A DNA stretch of 64,000 nt from Spirometra erinaceieuropaei (lineage: Eukaryota > Platyhelminthes > Cestoda > Diphyllobothriidea > Diphyllobothriidae), in contig CACRXP010000089.1 of NCBI GenBank assembly GCA_902702965.1, positions 188,599 to 252,598 on the forward strand, written 5' to 3'. Of the stretch, positions 56,075-64,000 are shown one piece after another. Below the pieces are notes generated by a model, which saw only the letters and a list, made by a program, of their open reading frames with translations, made no database searches and was not told the origin of the DNA. The translations under genes and the position numbers were made by a program. Numbering within the stretch: position 1 is the first letter of the stretch; every line of letters begins with the position of its first letter.

Positions 56075-56900
56075 GCAAAAACTATACTCTGTAAGAAGTG
56101 AGTACTTAAGCAGCATGGATTTTTCTCAGTGATTTTCAGTGCCCTTAAAAATTTAATTATATTTCATAGAAAACGTCATAAAAAAACTCATTCTTTTGCT
56201 CGTTCGGTAGATGACTACTTCTTCTTTCAATTTTATACTCGAAGGAAGGGTATAATTCGGTTTTCAAAAACTTTTCCAATCATGAGATTTTTAATACAGT
56301 GGAATGGCTTTTCATTAAACGCCATGCCTCTGCATTTATCAATGCGGCTTGTACAGTTAGCATTATGGCTCAAATCCACTGTTGAATTTTATGAACCCCA
56401 TACGGTCTCTTCCTATACCGTAGAGAAGTGCATGGTTTTTCGTGCGCGGAAAATGTACGGCCTGTAGTTTGGAGACCCTGAATGCATGTGTAACGACAGG
56501 TGGGAGTTCAAAATTATTCGGGAATCGAGAAAATATTTGCAAACCGAATTATACCCTTCCTTTGAGAATAAAATCGAAAGAAGAAGTAGTTTTCTACCGA
56601 ACGAGCAAAAGAATGAATATTTTTATGACGTTCTCTATGAAATATTATTAAATTTTTAAGGGCACTGAAAATCACTGAGAAAAATGCATGCTAATTAAGT
56701 AGTCACTTCTTACAGAGTATGGCTTTTGCATGCAGCCGTGAAGAAGTTCGTTCAAAAGCCAGCATCATTGGGTAACTGAATTATTATAGAATTACGCTGT
56801 GCGATAATCTGTTTTATAACCCTACTTAATTAATCTTTTCAAAACGAAAAGGCATTTCGGAATTTCGGTTGACATTCCATGAGTTAGCCCACTTATTGTA

Positions 56901-57574
56901 CATGCTCGTCAGGAAAATAGGTCAGCTGGATTTTCTGGCGATAAAGACGATGCACGGGAAAAATGTTGAAAACGTCCGTCCCGTTTTATTAAAAGACGAG
57001 ACCGTAATTCTGGCCTTGAGGTTTCATCAAGTCCAGAAGGCATAATGTGAGTTAAATATTGTAATACTGGACATGGCCGAAAGCACCGTGGGACTCAGTA
57101 GCGAAATCAGCAACAATTTGAAACAAGTGTCATTCCTGGTACAGGATATGTGACGATTAATGATGAAAGATCAAATGTAACTATACACTGTAATTCAGTT
57201 ACGTCTAATTTCAGAAGTCCGGGGGTTGTGAGAACAGGTTTATTCTGTACGCAGGGCAGGTTGCCGTAAATTGGCTGTTTGCTTGTGTCAGAGCAAAGCG
57301 TCCGTTAGGGAGAACGTCAGTCACGGTGTGGAGTGGTGTTCACGCGGTTCGGACATGTATTGATTAGCATAGGCAAATGATTAGTCGAATGTCGATCATT
57401 TAATCGATTGTTACATGGGCTGTGCGGGAGGCAAGTTCAGGAGGGACGAGAGATCAATGGTGATGGGCTGCTTCGGAAAATGGGGCGATGGCGCGGCTGC
57501 TACAGATGATGTCGGAAATATTCGGAAAAAAAACTACGAGAAGCCAGTCCTTCGACATATTGACAACACACAGT
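56901..57574. other. unassigned stretch
   Basis: GTTTCATCAAGTCCAGAAGG near 57030 is faintly like a retroelement tail, but nothing can be assigned. Confidence 0.35.
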
Positions 57575-57726
57575 TTATTTAGGCGACAACGATGAAAAAA
57601 TCCGACATATCGTTTCAAAGTAAAGCAAGCTACACAAGACCCAGGTGAGATACAGAACCAATACAACCATAGCCGCAGTTATTTCCATTGCCAGGAAAGG
57701 CAGGAACTGAAGGAGACAGGACATTT
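57575..57726 (-). CDS. possible terminal exon with membrane helix
   Basis: The minus strand has a pyrimidine-rich tract and acceptor GTATCTATCAG, then MSCLLQFLPFLAMEITAAMV, LVLYLTWVLCSLLYFETIC and a stop. The stop overlaps AATAAA (CCTAAATAAACTG). Hydrophobic, about 49 codons. No partner exon or family found, so it may be chance. Confidence 0.22.
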
Positions 57727-58069
57727 CTGATAGATACGAAAGACAGAAATTCAAGGATAAACAAAGAGTAGGAAATGGAAGATTTCCTTGGAGTCTGAAA
57801 CCGTCTGAAACACTTAGCTCAAAGAAACCCTGCAGTCGAATCCTAGAACTCCAGGGTTGTCCCAATTTGTCAGTCTGCAGTTTACAAGAAGGCAATCAAG
57901 CGACTGTTTCAAGTGGCCACAAATTCTGATCTGGCTCGCCACCGTATCTGCATGAGACAATCGGAACGATGAAACACACCCAGAGACGATGAACGGCCTT
58001 TTTCGATCATTTGCCAATTAACATCAAAGAACAACAAAACATCGCGCACACACACTTTCCCACCAATGA

Positions 58070-58590
58070 TGCAATGTAATTTTTCAGACGTGGCGACCAA
58101 GGAAACATCGTATGTGCGCATGAGCATCTCTCACTTTTGAAAAGCATGCGTTTCGGTTAATTCTGGTTTACGTAGACTCACAAATTAGCAGGTGCGTCGC
58201 ACGCTCATACGGAGACCTGACGTCACATTAGCCACTGCGTTCAATCTCATCTCCAATCGGCCTGACTTGACCATGTCGTTGCCATACGGAAGAAAAAAGG
58301 GCTGAGGTCGACCCATCTTCGGTACAGCGCTTTGGCTTTTTATTTTAGAAACTTCAAACGCGCTCTGACGCCACAACGAGACGCGCCAACAGTCGTGATT
58401 TGGAAGGTTACCATTTGACGGGACAACTCGATCCTACCCAGACTACTACAATCGTTGTGCAACTCTCACCAATGTGAGATCTGAGATCCCTTAATGGGGC
58501 CTGGTGAATATGGAGTTGGGAACCAGGTCATGGGTGGCATGCGTGGACTGGCTATTTAGCCGTGTATGTCACTTGGCCCACGCCCTTGTC
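58070..58590 (+). repeat. interspersed repeat Q, copy 2
   Basis: Longer partner of 34408-34873, with about 55 extra bases (around 58210-58275). The shared end is CCCACGCCCTTG. High identity across more than 350 bases. Possibly the end of a larger retroelement, but no coding sequence seen. Confidence 0.88.
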
Positions 58591-60042
58591 CAGTTGTCTC
58601 GACTTTGTCTTGCCAATAGGCAGAGATAGGTGTGAGAATGGGTGGTGAGGTAGATGCCCAACAGATTAATTTTATTATAAATGGAACTGTCTGAATACGA
58701 GGTAGGGGGTGAGTGTCGGGATATAGTTGCGGAAAAGGAGTCTCGGTAGTGTCTTTTTTCCACATGTTTCATGTTTCCGAATTTGGGAGTGGGAATCATC
58801 GTTCTACCTAAAGTAGTGCGCTGCTAATCAAATTTTCGTTTTGGGAAATTCAAATCGCCATGGCATCCCTTGTCCCATGGTAAGATTAAATCAACGACCG
58901 GACATTAGTCAGGGTCCTTCAGTTCGCGGATAACGCACGACACAGCCAAGTTGCCGACAACACTAGAACGTTACATTGTCAAATGAAATTGTCCGTAACA
59001 GTCGAGTAGAGCAGAACATGCTTTGGAAATAGGAAGGATACTCCTCTGTCGAATGCCCAAAAACTCTCCTTAACCTCATTCTACATTCGTTGAGGATCTA
59101 CACATCGAGAGATCAAGTGATTTAAACGAAAAAATGAAGACATGTCACATTAGTGATCTAGAGATTGCGGTCCTGTCAAGGACGGTTTATAGAATTTCTC
59201 AGACGATCATTTTTGCGTCCAGCAGCATAGCGCAACTGCCACTGCCATTACCGTCGTTACTCTGAGCCACCCTCTGCTGGAGAAATATGAACGGCAATTC
59301 CACGTGGGGGCGATTGGTTGACAGAATTCTGAGGAACTGTTTCGCGCTTACATCAGAGCGGCCTGAACAAATATTTCAGAAAACCTGACAAAGTAATTAT
59401 GTATCACTGAACTGTTATGCCGCCTTCATTCACGGTGACAGTAAAGGTAGAATACCGACATTTCAGAGAAATCGGGCGAGTTAACATTGCTATGGACATT
59501 TTTGTAAATATCCTCCAGGACTACTTTACTTCCTTAAGGAAACCATGGACATGTACCAAGCAGGACAGCTTTTGCCCGAGAAAGACTGCGTCGACGATAT
59601 TAGGGAGGGATAGAGAGAGAGAGTATTCATTTGCTGTCAACAGACGTACCTTCCAGCAGACCGCAGATGTTTGTAGCATGCTGCGAAAAGTACATGACAT
59701 GAGTTTCCACAGAAAAAATAAGCTCGTGGTGGAACAAGTGAGTAGTTTGCCTGCAACGCTGTTACCCTGAAAGGTGTGTCGTCTTACTAGTTCTCTTAAA
59801 ATATGCAATGGCCTCCTTTATATTAAGCGCAATCCGCATCTACGTTAGCCCCCAGGTAGTACGAAATCGTCTAGATTTGGAAGCGAAACTTCCGAGGGCA
59901 TCGCTCTCTCTCTCCCTCTTTAGGAATACCTCCAAATAATGTCATCCAGTCCCCGACTATACTGACTTCCTTCCCGAGCATTCGACCTGAGCACCATAAA
60001 AACTTAAGATGCCGCCCACTTTTACTAACTAAGTGAACCGTC
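58591..60042. other. unassigned stretch
   Basis: ORFs at 59417-59770 (+) and 59521-59808 (-) overlap on opposite strands and lack family features. Nothing recognised. Confidence 0.4.
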
Positions 60043-60413
60043 TTCAATCGGTATAGAGAAGTAACCCAGCTTAACTGTCAGTAGCCTGTGGATCGTGTCA
60101 TATGGGGTTTTATATTGGCATGCATTTGCAGGCTGTTGCAGAAATCACACTGCCAGCAAAGATTACTTCCCACGACCTCACACCATAACTCAAAATCCGT
60201 TATTTTGTGAAATATACTTTTTGTTTATTGTTTAATTACTACTCTCATCTCCGTTTTGGCAAAAATCCAGGCAATTTTTGTGTTTTCTTTCATTTTGTCC
60301 GCTTACTGTCTAGCTTACTGCCCCACTCATAAAACTCCCTTTACCATAAATCTCGTATTGCACAATCCGCAGTCCACTGACAGGTAATTTGAGTTCTTCT
60401 CTGTACCGTTACC
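60043..60413 (+). mobile_element. MITE-M copy 3
   Basis: Interior matches copy 1 closely (GTGTCATATGGGGTTTTATA, ATTTTTGTGTTTTCTTTCAT). The terminal GGCAACGGTA is eroded to TTCAATCGGT on the left, while the right end reads GGTAACGGTACAGAGAAGAA on the minus strand. Perfect 8-bp flanking duplication GAACCGTC at 60035-60042 and 60414-60421. Confidence 0.87.
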
Positions 60414-60421
60414 GAACCGTC

Positions 60422-61320
60422 TATTATAGAAACAGACCGCTGATGCACCAATATAGACAGATTATTAACTAAAATGAATCTCATTGTAACGGTCTTTGGC
60501 ATGCGAGATTCCGTCTACTATGTTAGGTCGAAGTTGACCAGTTTATTTATTTTAATGGTGCGAGTAGCGCATGCGGGATTTTCCGCACTGTCTAGTGTAG
60601 GTCTGTTGAAGTCATCTGTTGTTAGGCCAGCCGTCAATGTAAAATTAATTTCCTCCGTGAACCTAACGTACTTTTGCAAATACAAAGCCTACTCACAATA
60701 TCCCGCCGTATTCGGGGCCTGTTAGATGACCTTTCGTAAAAAAGCAGTATGTCTAGAGTGGACGCCTTTAATTTACCGTTAACCACATCAAAAGGAATGT
60801 CTGTTTCTTTAGGAATTAATTAGTCTTCTTTGCACCGTAAAAGTACATACGACCGGTCTTGTGGTGATCGTGAGCAGTTTTTCTCACACAACCAGACAGC
60901 GGCACTGCCTTACTTTCCGCGCTAAGAACTTACTCAGACATAAGTTTACGTAGTTGGGCACTGAATGACGCCTCCAACGAGTATTCTAAGGGCAAGAATT
61001 CGGGACAATTCCTCAGTTAACTATAGACCACATGTCCCACAGACTGCCACTTTTTTCTTCAATGTTACTAAGTCCGCAAACAACAAACAGAAGGCATCGA
61101 TGGACTCCCCTTTGCCCCTGACTTCTGACTTGAGATTCTTCGTGTTGTCGAACACACCACCTCAACAACACTACGGGTAAAGCACGGATCCCGGCAGAAG
61201 TGTATCCAGCGAGTCGCAAATTTCTACTTCATTTTCAGGTTTGTTAACGAAAATTCCCGAAATTGTGTTTGAAGCGTTTATCAGATGACGTTTACCTAAA
61301 TATGTCATTCATTTGGAATG
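60422..61320. other. unassigned stretch
   Basis: Short ORFs only (60474-60725, 60965-61180), no family recognised. Confidence 0.4.
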
Positions 61321-63730
61321 CGGTAACCGACAGTTCGACCGTCGTTGCCGACGACTTCCACTGTGTGACCTACAGCTAAGTAGGTGCAGGCAGGGGACAT
61401 GAGCGTGAAAAAGTTTATAATGGGAGTAGATCTGCACATCATTTACCGCACTCTCTCCTCCTCCAGTCCCACCTCAACCCGACGTTAAGATATAGTCAAG
61501 AAGACCAGAGGCGAGAGAAGGCACCGATTACTGACACGACAGGACGTGCACCTAGACATACTACCACACCCCCGGTTCACAACGAACACTTTACCAGGAT
61601 TTTAATCAACAACAGCGGGCCAAAAAGGGGAAGATGACTGGGCTACCACACACACACACACGGTCTGCATACCCAGCTGGAGTGCAAACGCATTCATCGG
61701 CAGGGTACCAGCTGCTAGAGAACTGTCAGCGCACACCAACCTGCGAGAGCCATGGTTCGTTTAATCACGATAACAGACTCATACAATCTATTGGGCCCAG
61801 AAGTGTGACAGGCAGTCCTGCACTCAGCCTGGGCCACCACCCTTCAAAGGTCGGGTAACCAATCAAGCATCGACTGAGAGGCATTACCCATAAAACACAG
61901 ACACTCTCTTCACATGCGCGAGGCTGCCAGAGGTCTCGTTAGGAAGAAACCATTGCAGTCTAACCCTCAGCTCATCAGTCCGCCGTCCCACACAAACACA
62001 CAGGCGATAGTTCGACGTTCGAGTTGGACGATGGTCACCGTGTGCTCCTCTGCAACGTGAGGGCAGGGACGGGGACTGGAGCGTGAATCAGCTCATAGTG
62101 ATAGTAGACTTGCGCAATATCCACTGCACTCTCTCTTCCTCATTCCCTAGCTAGAACCGGTGTCAAGACAGAGCCAAGAAGACCGGAGGTGGGGGGAGAG
62201 CGCAGGTTGCTGGCACGGTCGGAGCCGCATCTAGGCGGGCCACCAAATCCCCTGGTTCACACAGCAAGTGACCAGGACTTTTTTCGCCAACAACAACAGC
62301 ACCCTAACAGGTGTCAGAAGGACGATGATGACTGGGTAGCCATGCCCACCACCTGTGTACTTAGCGGGAGTGTTAGCCCCTCTACCAGCAAGGAACCAGG
62401 TGTCAGGGAACCGTCGGCACATACCAGGTTGTGAGCGTCATGGTTTGCTGATACTGACATAGCACATGCGTACAGACCTTTTGAACTGGAAGGGCGACAC
62501 GTGATCCTGCATATAGCCTGGACCGTCAGCCTTCAAGGTTAGACAGCCAAGCAGTCTTCGACTGGGTCGTCGAGTGAGAGGTACTACCCCTAATGTGCAC
62601 ACTCTCCTCGCATACATGAGTGTCACAGATTGCTTGAGAAATGGCCATGACAGTCTGGCTCTCAACTCACCAGTCCGCAACTCCACACACACACACACAC
62701 ACGCGCGACAGTTCGACCGTCCGTTTCGACGATGTCCACCGTGTGCCGCACGGCAGGGTAGGAGCAGGGACGGGGACTTGCGCGGGGTCTATAGTGCCAG
62801 TAGACTTGCGCTGCGTCTACCACACTCTCTCCTTCTCTCCCACCTCAGCTCGGTGTCAAGACAGAGTCAAGAAGGCCTGAGATGAGGGAGGCCGCAGGTG
62901 GATGACACGGTCAAACCCGCACCTTGGCGATCCACCACACCCCCTGGTCTACACAACAAATAACCAGGATTTTGACCAACAACAACAACAACAACAAGAG
63001 AATGGAGGCTGGCACGACCGAAGCCGCACCTAGGTGTGCCGCCAACGCCCGGCTCGGATCCCACACATAGTAGTGTAATAAAGGACACATTAAGAAGGAG
63101 CCATTGCAGCCTGACTCTCAGAGCACCAACCGACCACTCCACAACTGCAGCACACACGACACTGGACCGACTGCGAGGTCCAAGTTACCCCGTCAGTTGG
63201 CAACCTTCCAAGCCACGGCTTTTAGCGCACCGTGATAGCTTCAAGCGCGTCAGATTGATTATAGTGAGGAAAATGCGCTGAGTCGTCCACCTCATTCTCC
63301 ATTCCCATTCCCATACCTAGCCCCTGTCCAAGCCGGTCAGCAGACTGGGGCGAGGAATGGGCGCGATGACTGACATGGTCTAGTGACCTTGTCTGCGCGC
63401 GCCACATACACGACCTGGCCCCCAAACACAAACGCCAGGATTCCACACAACGGTGGTTGAGCGGCATATCTCTCACATGCGTGAGAGTGCCATGGAAGGA
63501 GCTATATCGGCTTGTCCCACGGTCCACCAGTCCGCCACTCCACACGAACACATACAACTGGAAGGACTTCGTGGGCTAATATGGGACGTCAGTCAGCAGC
63601 CTTCCTATCCACGGCGCTTGACGCGTCGAGATAGTCTCAGGCTCGGGTCATCCATGCAACAGGAGCCGCATAGAAACCGAGTCGAGATGCACACCTCCCA
63701 ATTGAGTGGGAGGTGGCAGTTGGGTGCTTG
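61320..63730 (-). repeat. R repeat tandem array (~0.7-kb units)
   Basis: Units start near 61332, 62004 and 62705 with (GA)CAGTTCGACCGTC-like sequence, so periods are about 672 and 701 bp. Each carries ACTTGCGC..TCTACCGCACTCTCTCCT-type, CAAGACAGAGTCAAGAAG and CACACCCCC segments and, in most units, a CA run just before the next unit. On the minus strand it follows the zinc-finger stop at about 63800, as at 44030. Confidence 0.8.
62979..62997 (+). repeat. (CAA)n microsatellite
   Basis: Six CAA units, at a position where other R units also have CAACAACAGC. Confidence 0.9.
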
Positions 63731-63789
63731 CGGTGGGTGATGTTAATGAGCGGTGACACGGCGGTAAGAAGGAATGTGGTGGTGTAGTG

Positions 63790-64000
63790 CAGCCGGTGGT
63801 TCTCTACCGCAGGTTTTCGTGAATGCGCATGTGGCCGAATAGACCCATGCGGTGCATGAATGTGAGAGGGCAGTGTGGGCAGTGGAGGCTGGTGCGGGGG
63901 GGTGTAGGTTGGTGCTCTAGGCACTGGTTTGCCGGTCACTGTGCCATGGATTCGCAAGTGAACGACCAGGCTGATGTTTGAGGTGAAGGTGCGGTCGCAG
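63790..64000 (-). pseudogene. zinc-finger non-LTR retroelement 3' end, runs off the window
   Basis: The minus strand from the window edge reads CDRTFTSNISLVVHLRIHG, a C2H2 finger half (H-x3-H), then KPVPRAPTYT. After a frame change comes LHCPHCPLTFMHRMGLFGHM and RIHENLR with a stop: a complete C2H2 finger (C-x2-C-x12-H-x3-H). It is the same gene end as at 44030-44690 but with intact fingers. The frame break between the fingers makes it a likely pseudogene. Confidence 0.78.

Larger units (their letters stand above)
55127..56900. mobile_element. PAL family transposon carrying a nested Merlin insertion
   Basis: Begins TACAGTAGGTGGGCTAGCTC and ends with the complement of TACAATAAGTGGGCTAACTC. 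The arms match those at 23226-24206 throughout (CATGAAATGTCGATCGAAAT; CGGCTGCATGCA; GTATAATTCGGTTTTCAAAA). Removing 55306-56074 plus one 8-bp duplicate gives an element of about 997 bp, the size of the intact copy. Confidence 0.88.

Overview
This is eukaryotic DNA: genes are split into short exons by canonical GT..AG introns, and almost everything else is decayed mobile DNA. The repeats point to a flatworm, most likely a tapeworm of the diphyllobothriid kind (inference). The signs are many Penelope-like elements (PLEs) with GIY-YIG nuclease tails, a Merlin-type transposon, non-LTR retroelements ending in C2H2 zinc fingers, tRNA-headed SINEs and degenerate TTAGGG-like tracts. I see no operons, CRISPR array or phage.

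Region by region: 0-14.7 kb holds the 3' half of one well-supported gene on the + strand, the DEAD-box rRNA helicase DDX55/Spb4. Its seven exons (1680-1794, 1916-2031, 2206-2294, 6019-6145, 8804-8879, 12222-12452, 14603-14644) join in phase and end at a stop codon followed by AATAAA. Introns of 2-4 kb contain SINEs, palindromic long-TIR elements and a PLE fragment. 14.7-25 kb is mostly repeats, including the most complete PLE (16.75-18.04 kb), a 206-bp tandem repeat, a 981-bp palindromic transposon and a PLE nuclease domain split by a TIR-flanked telomere-like tract. 25.5-26.1 kb is a second modular telomere-like element. 27.9-37.5 kb carries exons of one or more unrecognised minus-strand genes, one with two membrane helices, among SINEs, MITEs and a 190-bp assembly gap. 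39-48.6 kb is a cluster of PLE remnants plus an internally deleted zinc-finger non-LTR element. 50-64 kb holds further palindromic elements, a near-perfect 146-bp hairpin, a Merlin transposon nested in a palindromic element, a third MITE copy, and at the right edge another zinc-finger retroelement tail with about 0.7-kb tandem units.

The host genes are few; no coherent pathway is visible beyond ribosome biogenesis (DDX55). All recognisable retroelement coding remnants lie on the minus strand. I found no convincing new enzyme system. The most unusual structures are the head-to-head tRNA-headed palindrome (28254-28710), the telomere-like tracts bounded by inverted repeats (24451-24894 and 25587-26100), and the Merlin insertion with its 8-bp target duplication (55306-56074).
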